Origin: Nocardioidaceae bacterium UBA4001
Lineage (GTDB): Bacteria > Actinomycetota > Actinomycetes > Propionibacteriales > Nocardioidaceae
Reading direction: 5' to 3'
DNA length: 64,000 nucleotides
NCBI GenBank assembly: GCA_002384855.1
Contig: DGBP01000061.1
Location: 1 to 64,000, forward strand
A program made the position numbers and the translations under genes. Positions 25,698 through 34,200 of the stretch are shown in pieces; the stretch's first letter is position 1; every line of letters begins with the position of its first letter. The notes beneath the pieces are model-generated. The model saw only the letters and a list, made by a program, of their open reading frames with translations, ran no database searches and had not been told where the DNA came from.

Positions 25698-25988
25698 TCA
25701 GCGGCGGGAGGCGACCCCGCCTCCGGAGAAGATCACCGACAGTCCGAGCACGTAGCCGAAGTCGTACCAGGCGCCGTCGTTGTCCACCTCGTAGATGCCC
25801 ACCGAGTCGGAGAACAGCGACACCACGAAGGTCACCGGCGTGATGAAGCCGTGCCAGAGCCCGTAGAGGAAGCCTGCGTCGGCACCGCGGCCTCCCGCGG
25901 CCTCGTTGGCGCCGGCCGCGCAGGAGGTGAGGGCGACGAGGCCGACCACGAGCATCAGGACGAGCAGCAGGTTCTTGTTCCTGGTCAC
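25698..25988 (-). CDS. small conserved lipoprotein
   Basis: 96-residue predicted lipoprotein. The signal peptide ends in the lipobox LTSC (Cys23). The mature part has a conserved-looking core, FLYGLWHGFITPVTFVVSLF, then DNDGAWYDFGYVLGLSVIF. I recall similar short proteins in many phyla, with no assigned role. Two hydrophobic stretches suggest it is held tightly at the membrane. GTG at 25988 follows GGAGG almost directly, so the start is a little uncertain. Confidence 0.75.
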   Translation of the reverse strand: MTRNKNLLLVLMLVVGLVALTSCAAGANEAAGGRGADAGFLYGLWHGFITPVTFVVSLFSDSVGIYEVDNDGAWYDFGYVLGLSVIFSGGGVASRR

Positions 25989-26029
25989 CCCTCCACGATC
26001 GGCAGCGCGGCACTGCGGTGCAACCGGCT

Positions 26030-27028
26030 TTACGTCATCACCGGACGCTGCGCGGGAACGCTCTGTGTGTAGTCGGCGAAAGTGCGCTCGACCTCGAACC
26101 CAGCACGGCGGTAGATCCCAAGCGCACCGGTGGGGTTCTCCGAGTCCACGTCGAGGGCGGCCTCGTCGTACCCCGCGGCGTGGTACTCCGCCAGGACATG
26201 CCGGAGGAGCAGTCCGGCCAGGCCCCGGCCACGGTGCTCGCGGCGCGTGCCGACCTTGGCCACGAACGCCTCGCGTCGACCCGTCTGCTGCTGGTAGGCG
26301 TCGTACTCGTTGCTCTGGACGTAGGAGACCACGTGGTCGGGGTGGTCCCGCTCGACGAGCACGACGCTGAGCTCGGGACGGAAGCTGCGGCTGCCGGTGA
26401 CCCACTGCCTCCACATCGTCTCCGACCAGGGGGTGAAGTTCGGGTGGTCGACGAAAGCGGCGTTGTGCGCGGCGAGCATCGACTCCGACAGGGTGGGGGC
26501 GTAGGTCCGCAGCAGGAGGTCCTCGGGCACCGGCGGCGGGGGCTCGAGCGGTCGCGACAGGTCCACGCGCATCGTGAAGCTCCACCGGCTCGGACGCATC
26601 CCGACCTCGGCCATGAGCGACGCCTGGTCGGTGTCGCCCTCGACGCCGGAGCACGTCAGCAGGGCAGCCAGGCCAGGATGCCGCTCCCGGTGAGCCTCGA
26701 GAGCCCGCCCGTGCATCGCCGCCACGAGCCGTCTGCCCACCCCACGACCCCGGACGTCGGGTCGGACCCCGCCGTCGAGGGCCACCTTGTGCAGCGACTC
26801 GGCGGCGGACCGCGGATAGACGCAGAAGTAGCCGACCAGGTCGTTGCCGGCGAACGCACCGACGAGGTCCCGCGCGGGGTCGAGGTCCGGGTTGGCCATC
26901 GCCTCGGCCAGATCCGGCTCGTTGTAGTGCTCCCCCGTCCGGTCCACCTCCTCGATGGCGGCGAGGAGGATGTTCCAGGCAGGGATGTCGGCCGGGGTCA
27001 GTGCCCGCAGGTCCACGTCGAGGTCCAC
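26030..27028 (-). CDS. tandem GNAT N-acetyltransferase
   Basis: 332 residues with two GNAT domains. The acetyl-CoA loops are RPDVRGRGVGRRL (around residue 90-100) and RREHRGRGLAGLL (around 265). This double architecture recalls mycothiol synthase MshD and other actinobacterial tandem GNATs. The second domain looks complete, ending in DVDSENPTGALGIYRRAGF. The substrate is unknown, and sequence alone does not justify calling it MshD. It lies 43 bases after the PH-domain gene and may share its transcript. Confidence 0.82.
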   Translation of the reverse strand: MDLDVDLRALTPADIPAWNILLAAIEEVDRTGEHYNEPDLAEAMANPDLDPARDLVGAFAGNDLVGYFCVYPRSAAESLHKVALDGGVRPDVRGRGVGRRLVAAMHGRALEAHRERHPGLAALLTCSGVEGDTDQASLMAEVGMRPSRWSFTMRVDLSRPLEPPPPVPEDLLLRTYAPTLSESMLAAHNAAFVDHPNFTPWSETMWRQWVTGSRSFRPELSVVLVERDHPDHVVSYVQSNEYDAYQQQTGRREAFVAKVGTRREHRGRGLAGLLLRHVLAEYHAAGYDEAALDVDSENPTGALGIYRRAGFEVERTFADYTQSVPAQRPVMT

Positions 27029-27071
27029 CCGACGAGGCTAGGGCCCGGCCGGGCGGAGCCGCACCGGGTTT

Positions 27072-27587
27072 TCAGGAGTCCTGTCGGCCGGCGCCGGGGT
27101 CCCCGGTGGCTCGAGCCCGCATGACCCGGCGCAGCTGCTTGACCTGCTCCACGGCCCGCTCGCCGTCGGAGCCCTGGATGCCCATGGCGGAAGCGACCGA
27201 GCCGTCGGTCAGCTCGATGATCGCCCACGGCCCGCCCGCGCGGAGCGTGACCCGGGCCACGCTCTCCCAGGGGTGCAGCCGCTTCCTGAAGCCGTTGACG
27301 GTCAGCAGGCCGTCCTCGCGGACCTCCACACGGGACCGCCCGAGGGCGTAGCCGACGAGGACCGCGACCAGCCCGAACAGCACCACGGTCAGCCGCTGGA
27401 GCAGCGTGAAGGCCTCACGGACGTGAGGGGGGAAGGCAACCCAGATCACCGCGACCACGCCGAAGAGCAGGGCCCCCAGCACCCACGTGGCGACCCGGAT
27501 CCCGATCGGACGGAAGACCACCGGTAAGGGCGTGCCGGGTCCGGGCCGGGAAGGGGCACCGGAGGACGGCTCAGAGGCGGCAGGCAT
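27072..27587 (-). CDS. membrane PH-domain protein downstream of hisG
   Basis: 171 residues. Two transmembrane helices (about 32-52 and 63-82) precede a small PH-like domain (SRVEVREDGLLTVNGFRKR and ARVTLRAGGPWAIIEL). Its start overlaps the hisG 3' end by 17 bases, so it is translationally coupled. The same neighbour follows hisG in mycobacteria (the Rv2120c position). Function unknown. Confidence 0.8.
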   Translation of the reverse strand: MPAASEPSSGAPSRPGPGTPLPVVFRPIGIRVATWVLGALLFGVVAVIWVAFPPHVREAFTLLQRLTVVLFGLVAVLVGYALGRSRVEVREDGLLTVNGFRKRLHPWESVARVTLRAGGPWAIIELTDGSVASAMGIQGSDGERAVEQVKQLRRVMRARATGDPGAGRQDS

Positions 27588-28443
27588 GGATGTCCGTCAC
27601 CAGGATTCCGCGCGCCCCGATCTCCCAGAGCGCGTCCATCAGCCGCTGCGCCCCGTCGCGCGGCACCATCGAGCGCACCGCCACCCAGCCCTCCCGGTGG
27701 AGCGGCGAGACCGTCGGGCTCTCGATGCCCGGGGTCAGCGCGACGGCCTCCTCGACCCGGTCCGCGCTGATGTCGTAGTCCATCATCACGTAGGCGCGGG
27801 CGACGAGGACGCCTTCGAGGCGCCGGCGGAAGATCTCGAGCCCCGCCGGGACCTGGTCGCCGGCCCGGCTGACCAGCACCGCCTCGGAGTCGAGGATCGG
27901 GTCGAGCACGACCTCGAGCCCCGCCTGCCGCAGCGTCGAGCCGGTCTCCACGACGTCGGCGATCACGTCCGCCACGCCGAGCTGGATGCTGGTCTCGACG
28001 GCCCCGTCCAGTCGGGTCACCGTCGCGTCGATGCCGTGCTCCTCCAGGAACCGGCGCACCACGCCGTCGTAGGACGTGGCGATCCGCTTGCTCCGGAGGT
28101 CCTCGACCGAGCCGACCGTCCCGGGCCGCGCGGCGAACCGGAACCGGGAGCGCCCGAACCCCAGCGTGAGCACCTCCTCGGCCTTCGCGCCGGAGTCGAG
28201 GAGCAGGTCGCGGCCGGTGATGCCGATGTCGAGCGTCCCCTCCCCGACGTACAACGCGATGTCGCGCGGGCGCAGGTAGAAGAACTCGACGTCGTTCTCG
28301 GGGTCGCTGAGCGTCAGCTCCTTGGAGTCGCTGCGCTGGCGGTAGCCGGCCTCACGCAGCATCTCCGAGGCGGCCTGCGACAGCGAGCCCTTGTTGGGGA
28401 TCGCTACCCGCAAGGTGCTCGACGGGGTGGGGGTGGTGGTCAT
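27571..28443 (-). CDS. hisG: ATP phosphoribosyltransferase
   Basis: First enzyme of histidine synthesis, joining ATP and PRPP. The 290-residue long form has the catalytic domains (AIPNKGSL, VGEGTLDIGITGRDLL) and a C-terminal ACT-like regulatory domain (from about residue 215) for histidine feedback. I start it at the ATG 28443; the open frame upstream has no similarity. It follows hisE by 38 bases. Confidence 0.95.
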   Translation of the reverse strand: MTTTPTPSSTLRVAIPNKGSLSQAASEMLREAGYRQRSDSKELTLSDPENDVEFFYLRPRDIALYVGEGTLDIGITGRDLLLDSGAKAEEVLTLGFGRSRFRFAARPGTVGSVEDLRSKRIATSYDGVVRRFLEEHGIDATVTRLDGAVETSIQLGVADVIADVVETGSTLRQAGLEVVLDPILDSEAVLVSRAGDQVPAGLEIFRRRLEGVLVARAYVMMDYDISADRVEEAVALTPGIESPTVSPLHREGWVAVRSMVPRDGAQRLMDALWEIGARGILVTDIHACRL

Positions 28444-28481
28444 CTCCGGTCTTCCTGCTCGCGGCGTGGTGGGGGGCTGGC

Positions 28482-28745
28482 TCACAGGTGGGCGTAGACC
28501 TCGTCGAGCGTGACGCCGCTGGCGAGCATCAGCACCTGGGCGTGGTACAGCAGCTGGCTGATCTCCTCCGCGGTCCGCTCGCGACCCTCGTGCTCGGCGG
28601 CCATCCACGACTCGGCGGCCTCCTCGACCAGCTTCTTGCCGATCGTGTGCACGCCGGCGTCGAGCGCCTGGACGGTGCCGGAGCCGTCGGGGCGGGTCCG
28701 GGCCTTCTCGCTGAGCTCGGCCCAGAGCTCGTCGAACGTCTTCAT
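28482..28745 (-). CDS. hisE: phosphoribosyl-ATP pyrophosphohydrolase
   Basis: Second step of histidine synthesis. The 87-residue MazG-like all-alpha protein shows the metal-binding pattern KKLVEEAAESWMAA and EEISQLLYHAQVLM. It forms hisE-hisG-PH with the next two genes, 153 bases after ribH. TAGGCT in that gap may be a -10 box, but it is weak. Confidence 0.95.
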   Translation of the reverse strand: MKTFDELWAELSEKARTRPDGSGTVQALDAGVHTIGKKLVEEAAESWMAAEHEGRERTAEEISQLLYHAQVLMLASGVTLDEVYAHL

Positions 28746-28898
28746 CGCAGGACCTTCTCGGTGGAGTGGCGCGTGCGTCCGCGGCTCGCGGGCGCGCGGT
28801 GCAAGCCTACGGCGTCCGGGGTACGGCGCCCCGGGTGCCTCCTGTCGCGCGAGACGCACGTCACGCGGGAGCAGCCCGTCACCCGGGACGCGGCACGA

Positions 28899-29387
28899 TC
28901 AGCTCGGGTAGCCCCGGCGGATGTCGCGCAGGACGCTCGCGGTGCGCAGCGCAGCCACCGTGGCCTCGTACCCCTTGTCCTCCCGGGACCCCTCGAGGCC
29001 GGCACGGTCGAGCGCCTGCTGCTCGTCGTCGCAGGTGAGCAGACCGAAGCCGACCGCCGCCCCCGTGTCGAGCGCCACCCGGTTGAGGCCGTCGGTGGCG
29101 GCGGAGCAGACGTACTCGAAGTGCGGCGTGCCGCCACGGATCACCACGCCGAGCGCGACGACAGCCTCGTAGCCCTTCTCGGCCAACGCGGCGGCGACGA
29201 CCGGGAGCTCGAAGGAGCCGGGGACCCGGACCACTGTGGGCGCCTCGACGCGGCACGCCTCCAGCGCCCGCCGGGCCCCGGCGAGGAGACCGTCCATCAC
29301 CGTCACGTGCCAGCTCGCGGCAACCACCGCGACCCGCAGGTCGTGGCAGTCCACCGGGGTGATGTCGGGTGCCCCTTCGCCGCTCAT
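28899..29387 (-). CDS. ribH: 6,7-dimethyl-8-ribityllumazine synthase
   Basis: Penultimate riboflavin step; the protein usually forms a 60-mer or pentamer. The 162-residue product has RVPGSFELPVVAAALAEKG, the ALGVVIRGGTPHFEYV phosphate-binding block with catalytic histidine, and FGLLTCDDEQQAL. ATG at 29387 overlaps the ribBA stop (ATGA). Last gene of the rib operon. Confidence 0.97.
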   Translation of the reverse strand: MSGEGAPDITPVDCHDLRVAVVAASWHVTVMDGLLAGARRALEACRVEAPTVVRVPGSFELPVVAAALAEKGYEAVVALGVVIRGGTPHFEYVCSAATDGLNRVALDTGAAVGFGLLTCDDEQQALDRAGLEGSREDKGYEATVAALRTASVLRDIRRGYPS

Positions 29388-30634
29388 CGGCTCGCTCCAT
29401 CGGTCGTGGTGGTGCCCAGGCCGGGCAGGTCGTGGCCCATCCGGTCCCGCTTGGTCAGCAGGTAGGCCAGGTTGTGGTCGTTGGGCCTCGGGGTCAGCCG
29501 TACCCGCTCGGTGACGGCGACGCCGTACTCCTCGAGGCCGGTGGTCTTCGCGGGGTTGTTGGTGAGCAGCCGGACCGAGCGCACCCCGAGGTCGCGAAGG
29601 ATCTGCGTGGCTGCGCCGTAGTGGCGGGCGTCTGCGGGGAGACCGAGGTCGAGGTTCGCGTCGACGGTGTCCCGGCCGCCGTCCTGGAGCTGGTAGGCCT
29701 GCAGCTTCGCGACCAGGCCGATCCCGCGACCCTCGTGGCCGCGCAGGTAGACCACCACGCCGCGTCCCTCCTCGACGATCCGCTCGAGCGCCTCTTCGAG
29801 CTGGGGGCCGCAGTCGCAGCGCCTGGAGCCGAACACGTCGCCGGTGAGGCACTCGGAGTGGACCCGCGTCAGCACGTCCTCACCGCCGCCGAGGTCACCG
29901 TGCACCAGCGCGATGTGCTCGGAGTCGTCGATGGTGATCCGGTAGCCGTAGGCGGTGAAGTCGCCGTAGGCGGTGGGCAACCGGGTCTCGGCCGCCCGCA
30001 CCACGTGCGTCTCGTGGCGGCGACGGTAGTGGATCAGGTCCTCGATGGAGATCATCGTGAGGCCGTGCTCGTCGGCGAAGTCCCGCAGCTCCTGGCCGCG
30101 CTTCATGGTGCCGTCGTCGTTGACCACCTCGGCGATCACCCCGGCCGGGGGAAGCCCCGCCAGGCGGGCGAGGTCCACCGACGCCTCGGTGTGGCCGGGC
30201 CGGACCAGCACCCCGCCCTCCACGTAGCGCAGCGGGAACACGTGACCCGGCTGCGTGATCTCGAACGGCTCGGTGGCCGAGTCGTTGAGCACCCGCACCG
30301 TGTGAGAACGGTCGGCGGCGGAGATGCCCGTGGTCACGCCGTCGCGCGCGTCGACCGAGACCGTGTAGGCGGTCCGGTGACGGTCGCGGTTGTGCGGCGT
30401 CATCAGCGGGATGCCGAGCCGGTCCAGGGTGTCCGCGGTCATCGGCGCGCAGATCACGCCCGAGGAGTACCTGGTCATGAACGCCATCAGCTCCGGCGTG
30501 GACCTGCTGGCGGCGAAGATCAGGTCGCCCTCGTTCTCGCGGTCCTCGTCGTCGACGACCACCACCGCCTTGCCGGCCGCGATGTCGGCGATCGCCTCCT
30601 CCACACGGTCCAGCCTCACCCGGGGCGCGCTCAT
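29384..30634 (-). CDS. ribBA: bifunctional DHBP synthase / GTP cyclohydrolase II
   Basis: Two riboflavin-precursor enzymes in one 416-residue chain. The N-terminal RibB domain (about 1-200) has DDEDRENEGDLIFAA and the HTEASVDLARLAG block. The C-terminal RibA domain has the zinc site in HSECLTGDVFGSRRCDCG and RGHEGRGIGL. ATG at 30634 overlaps the ribM stop (ATGA), and its own stop overlaps ribH. Confidence 0.97.
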   Translation of the reverse strand: MSAPRVRLDRVEEAIADIAAGKAVVVVDDEDRENEGDLIFAASRSTPELMAFMTRYSSGVICAPMTADTLDRLGIPLMTPHNRDRHRTAYTVSVDARDGVTTGISAADRSHTVRVLNDSATEPFEITQPGHVFPLRYVEGGVLVRPGHTEASVDLARLAGLPPAGVIAEVVNDDGTMKRGQELRDFADEHGLTMISIEDLIHYRRRHETHVVRAAETRLPTAYGDFTAYGYRITIDDSEHIALVHGDLGGGEDVLTRVHSECLTGDVFGSRRCDCGPQLEEALERIVEEGRGVVVYLRGHEGRGIGLVAKLQAYQLQDGGRDTVDANLDLGLPADARHYGAATQILRDLGVRSVRLLTNNPAKTTGLEEYGVAVTERVRLTPRPNDHNLAYLLTKRDRMGHDLPGLGTTTTDGASR

Positions 30635-31359
30635 GCGGCCACCTCCTCGTGTACGTCGACGTGGTCGGCCCGGTCGGCCGCCCGCCGGACCTGGACCCAG
30701 GTCCGGAAGCCCCAGACGCAGAACGCGCCGTAGAGCAGGTACAACGCCGCGGACGGGTAGTACCCGGCCTGCAGCAGGAGCGGGACGCCCACGACGTCGA
30801 CCGCGATCCAGATCAGCCAGAACTCGATCCAGCCCCGCGCCATCCCGTAGGTCGCCAGGATCGACCCCGTGAGGATCCAGGCGTCCGGCAGCGGGCCCCA
30901 CGAGCCCAGCGCGTCCAGCACGATGGAGAAGACCGTCGTGCCGACGACGGCGAGCACCGCGAGCTGCGCCCAGCCGGCGGGACCCGCCCAGCGCGGGAGG
31001 ATCGCGCCCCCGTCGGCGGGCGTCCCTGCCTCGGAGGGTGCGGCCTCGTCGACGGGCACGGCGACGCGCCGGCTCTGCGACCAGCGGTGCCAGCCGTAGA
31101 CCGACACCGCGAGGAAGAACACCTGCCGGCCGGCCTGGCCCCACAGGTCGTGCACCTGCGGCTTGTCGAGGATGCCGCCGACGAACACTGTGAAGAGCAC
31201 GAGGTTGCCGGCGATCCCGACCGGCCACGCCCACACCCTGCGGCGCATGCCACCGACCGCGCTCGCGATGCCGAAGCCGTTGCCGACGACCTCGCGCACG
31301 AGGATCGCCGATGACCCGATCGTGACGCTGCCCTCGAGCAGCCAGTCGAGCAGGTTCAC
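30631..31359 (-). CDS. ribM: RibM/PnuX-type riboflavin transporter
   Basis: Membrane protein of the PnuC superfamily, 242 residues, with six or seven helices and the tryptophan-rich WPVGIAGNLVLF, SVYGWHRW and EFWLIWIAVDVV. PnuC members import nicotinamide riboside. Members inside actinobacterial rib operons behind FMN riboswitches (RibM, PnuX) import riboflavin, which fits here. GTG at 31359 overlaps the ribE stop (GTGA) and is preceded by a GAGGAGGAGG run. Confidence 0.88.
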   Translation of the reverse strand: MNLLDWLLEGSVTIGSSAILVREVVGNGFGIASAVGGMRRRVWAWPVGIAGNLVLFTVFVGGILDKPQVHDLWGQAGRQVFFLAVSVYGWHRWSQSRRVAVPVDEAAPSEAGTPADGGAILPRWAGPAGWAQLAVLAVVGTTVFSIVLDALGSWGPLPDAWILTGSILATYGMARGWIEFWLIWIAVDVVGVPLLLQAGYYPSAALYLLYGAFCVWGFRTWVQVRRAADRADHVDVHEEVAA

Positions 31360-31994
31360 TCCTCCTCCTCCTCCTCGTTTCGCGGGGCCCGGGTGGCTTC
31401 TGGAGCTCGCGGGGCGAGCAGCCGCTCGACGTACTTCGCGACGACATCGACCTCGAGGTTCACGCGGTCGCCCACCCGCTTGAGGCCGAGCGTGGTGCGC
31501 GCCAGGGTCTCGGGGATCAGGGAGACGGTGAACGACGAGTCGTCGACGTCGACCACGGTCAGCGAGATGCCGTCGACGGTGATCGAGCCTTTCGCGACGA
31601 GGTAGCGGGCCACGGCTGCGGGGAGGCCGATCTCGACGACCTCCCAGTGCTCGCTCGGCCGCCGCGCCAGGATCTCGCCGGTGCCGTCGACGTGGCCCTG
31701 GACGATGTGCCCGCCGAGACGGGTCTGCGGGGTGACGGCTCGCTCCAGGTTCACCCGGTCGCCCGCGCCCAGCTCCCCGAGCGAGGTCTTCTCCAGGGTC
31801 TCGCGCATCACGTCCGCGGTGAACGTCTCCTGGTCGCGCTCGGCGACGGTCAGGCAGCAGCCGTTCACGGCGATCGAGTCGCCGAGCCGGGCGTCGGCCA
31901 TCACATGGGGTCCGCGCACGGTGAGGCGTACGGCGTCCTCCTGGTCGACGAGCGTCTCGACGACGCCGAGCTCCTCGACGATTCCGGTGAACAT
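31356..31994 (-). CDS. ribE: riboflavin synthase alpha chain
   Basis: Dismutates two lumazines to riboflavin. The 212-residue protein has two lumazine-binding repeats beginning MFTGIVEELG and GGHIVQGHVDGTGEI, then a Glu-rich tail. ATG at 31994 (one base shared with the ribD stop, TGATG) is preferred over GTG at 31997 because AAGGAG is then five bases away. The 3' end overlaps ribM. Confidence 0.96.
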   Translation of the reverse strand: MFTGIVEELGVVETLVDQEDAVRLTVRGPHVMADARLGDSIAVNGCCLTVAERDQETFTADVMRETLEKTSLGELGAGDRVNLERAVTPQTRLGGHIVQGHVDGTGEILARRPSEHWEVVEIGLPAAVARYLVAKGSITVDGISLTVVDVDDSSFTVSLIPETLARTTLGLKRVGDRVNLEVDVVAKYVERLLAPRAPEATRAPRNEEEEEE

Positions 31995-33037
31995 CACTGC
32001 TCCTTCGAGGGGATGGGGGTCAGGGTGAAGCGGGCGTTGGCGTCGTTGCCCTCGCCCACCACGGAGAGGTCGGCGACCTCGAAGCGCACGGCGTCGTCGA
32101 TGGTGGTGATGCCGAGGTCGGCGACCGCGTTCGTGCCGGCGCCGAGCAGCATCGGGGCAACGTAGGCGACCACCTCGTCGACGAGCCCGGCGCGGAGGAA
32201 CGCAGCGCCCAACGTCGGGCCGCCCTCGAGGAAGACGTGCTGACGGTCGCGCGCGAACAGCTTCTCGAGCGCCTCGAGGGGGTCCTGGGTGCGCAGGTGG
32301 ACCGTCTCCGCGCGGCCGTTGCGGACCCGACGGTCGGTGGGGACGTCCCGCAGGCCCATCACCGCACGCAGTGGCTGGTGCGGCAGGGGCCGGTCCTGGG
32401 CGTCGCGGACCGTGAGCTCCGGGTCGTCGACCAGGACGGTGCCCGTGCCGGCGAGGACGACGTCGGCCAGCGCTCGCAGGCGGTGGGTGTCGTGGCGTGC
32501 GGCGGGCGAGCTCACCCAGCGGCTCGTGCCGTCGGGCGCTGCGCTGCGTCCGTCGAGGGTCGCGGCGAACTTCCAGGTGACGTAGGGACGTCGGTGTCTC
32601 ATGGCGAAGGTCCAGACCCGGTTGAGCTCGTGCGCCTCAGCGGTCATGAGCCCCGCCTCGACGTCGACCCCCGCTGCCTGGAGCGCCTCACGCCCGCCGG
32701 CTGCGACCGGGTTCGAGTCGGCCTGCGCGTAGACCACCCTCGCCACGCCGGCCTCGATCAGCGCCCGGCTGCACGGGCCGGTGCGTCCCGTGTGGTTGCA
32801 CGGCTCGAGAGTCACCACGGCCGTCGTACCCCGGGCGCGGTCCCCCGCCCCGGCGAGCGCGTCGGCCTCGGCGTGCGGGCTGCCTGCACCGCGGTGGTAG
32901 CCCTCCGCGACGACGGCGCCGTCGGACCCGAGGATCACGCAGCCGACGCGGGGGTTGGGGCCCAGGGGGACGCCGGGGGTCCGGGCGAGCTCGAGGGCAC
33001 GCGCCATCGCGCGGCGCTCGGCCGAACTGAAGCTCAT
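31994..33037 (-). CDS. ribD: bifunctional riboflavin deaminase/reductase
   Basis: Second and third riboflavin steps in one 347-residue protein. The deaminase domain has the zinc ligands H55 (SPHAEADAL), C80 and C89 (LEPCNHTGRTGPCS). The reductase domain starts around 145 (RPYVTWKFAATLDGR) with the NADPH-binding VFLEGGPTLGAAFL. ATG at 33037 lies about 105 bases downstream of the FMN riboswitch. First gene of the operon. Confidence 0.97.
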   Translation of the reverse strand: MSFSSAERRAMARALELARTPGVPLGPNPRVGCVILGSDGAVVAEGYHRGAGSPHAEADALAGAGDRARGTTAVVTLEPCNHTGRTGPCSRALIEAGVARVVYAQADSNPVAAGGREALQAAGVDVEAGLMTAEAHELNRVWTFAMRHRRPYVTWKFAATLDGRSAAPDGTSRWVSSPAARHDTHRLRALADVVLAGTGTVLVDDPELTVRDAQDRPLPHQPLRAVMGLRDVPTDRRVRNGRAETVHLRTQDPLEALEKLFARDRQHVFLEGGPTLGAAFLRAGLVDEVVAYVAPMLLGAGTNAVADLGITTIDDAVRFEVADLSVVGEGNDANARFTLTPIPSKEQ

Positions 33038-33142
33038 GGGTCGCCCTCTCGGTCCGTCGCGGACCCCGGGGCGTGTCGGGACCGTCCGGGACGTGGACCG
33101 GGCCCGGCTGCTCGGGTCGGCCGACGTACGGGACGGCTGCGT

Positions 33143-33262
33143 GCGCTTCCCATCCGGACTCTCACCGTCGGTCCAGGATTTCCACCTGGTCAACCGGCCG
33201 CTGGCTGCGGCCGGGTCGCGGACTGTTACCGCCGGTTCGGAATTGCACCGACCCCAGAGCAC
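33143..33262 (-). ncRNA. FMN riboswitch (RFN element)
   Basis: The minus strand carries the conserved RFN blocks in order: GGTGCAATTCCGAACCGGCGG, TAACAGTCCGCGA, a GGAAATCCTGGACC-like arm, GACGGTGAGAGTCCGGATGGGAAG. FMN binding would shut off ribD-ribE-ribM-ribBA-ribH. No T-run terminator follows; control is probably at translation or by Rho-type termination. Confidence 0.95.
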
Positions 33263-33482
33263 GCGAGCTGTTCACTCGTCACAGGCAAGAGTGCCACATC
33301 CGCGACGCCCCCGGCCTGTGAGGTCCGTCTCGGGCGGGGTGCGTGCCTTCCGCCGTTTTCCCACGTTCACCTGGGAAAGCGTTTCCTACCGCGTGAAATA
33401 TCCCCCAGTAAGTGCCGCTTCGTCGCGGTGAGTGGGGCTGGAGGGGGCGGTGAACGCCCAGGATCGACTCGGACGGATCGGC
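33263..33482. other. spacer between rpe and the rib leader
   Basis: No gene is seen. It must hold the rib promoter, which I cannot place with confidence, and it contains repeat copy A at 33354-33433 (listed separately). Confidence 0.5.
33354..33433 (-). repeat. double-hairpin repeat, copy A
   Basis: About 80 bases, read on the minus strand. It starts ACTCACCGCGAC and ends with an identical hairpin block CGCTTTCCCAGGTGAACG followed by TGGGAAA. The middle hairpin differs in sequence from copy B but can still pair (CTTACTG with CGGTAGG). Copy B is at 40402-40482 on the plus strand. It lies between rpe and the rib leader. Copy A has no T-run and is unlikely to be a strong terminator. Confidence 0.75.
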
Positions 33483-34169
33483 TCAGGCGCGGGCGGACGC
33501 CGCGGCCGCCGAGGCCGCCGAGGCCGCCGAGGCCCGGAGCTTCTCGACCATGTCCGCCGGGTCGTCGGCGCGGAACACCGCCGAGCCCGCAACGAACACG
33601 TCGGCTCCGGCCTCTGCGCACCGCTCGATGGTCTCCGAGGACACCCCGCCGTCCACCTGGAGCCACATGTCGACCCCGTGCTTGTCGATCAGCTCACGGG
33701 TACGACGGATCTTCGGCAGGCACATGTCGAGAAAGGCCTGGCCGCCGAAGCCGGGCTCGACCGTCATCACCAGCAGCATGTCGAGCTCGGGGAGCATGTC
33801 CTCGTACGGCTCGATCGGCGTGGCCGGGCGCAGGCCCATCCCTGCCTTGGCACCCTGGGCCCGGATCTCCCGGGCGAGCCGGATCGGAGCCCTCGCCGCC
33901 TCGACGTGGAAGGTCACCGACGATGCGCCGGCCTCGACGTACCCGGGCGCCCACCGGTCGGGGTCCTCGATCATTAGGTGGCAGTCGAGCGGGGTCTCGG
34001 TCGTCTTCGCCAGCGCCTCGACCACGGGCAGGCCGAGGGTGAGGTTCGGGACGAAGTGGTTGTCCATGACGTCGACGTGGAGCCAGTCGGCGTTGGAGAC
34101 GCGCTCGGCCTCGGCAGCGAGGTTGGCGAAGTCGGAGGCGAGCATGCTCGGCGAGATCTGGATACCCAT
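33483..34169 (-). CDS. rpe: ribulose-phosphate 3-epimerase
   Basis: Pentose phosphate pathway epimerase, a 228-residue TIM barrel. Visible are PSMLASDFANLAAE, the metal histidines in HVDVMDNHFVPN and DCHLMI, MTVEPGFGGQ and VDGGVSSET. The C-terminus ends in an unusual low-complexity Ala-Ser tail of about 18 residues. It precedes the rib operon on the same strand, which fits the supply of ribulose-5-phosphate to RibB. Confidence 0.96.
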   Translation of the reverse strand: MGIQISPSMLASDFANLAAEAERVSNADWLHVDVMDNHFVPNLTLGLPVVEALAKTTETPLDCHLMIEDPDRWAPGYVEAGASSVTFHVEAARAPIRLAREIRAQGAKAGMGLRPATPIEPYEDMLPELDMLLVMTVEPGFGGQAFLDMCLPKIRRTRELIDKHGVDMWLQVDGGVSSETIERCAEAGADVFVAGSAVFRADDPADMVEKLRASAASAASAAAASARA

Positions 34170-34200
34170 GGCGGGTCGAGTCTAGAGGGGCGGCCGCGCG

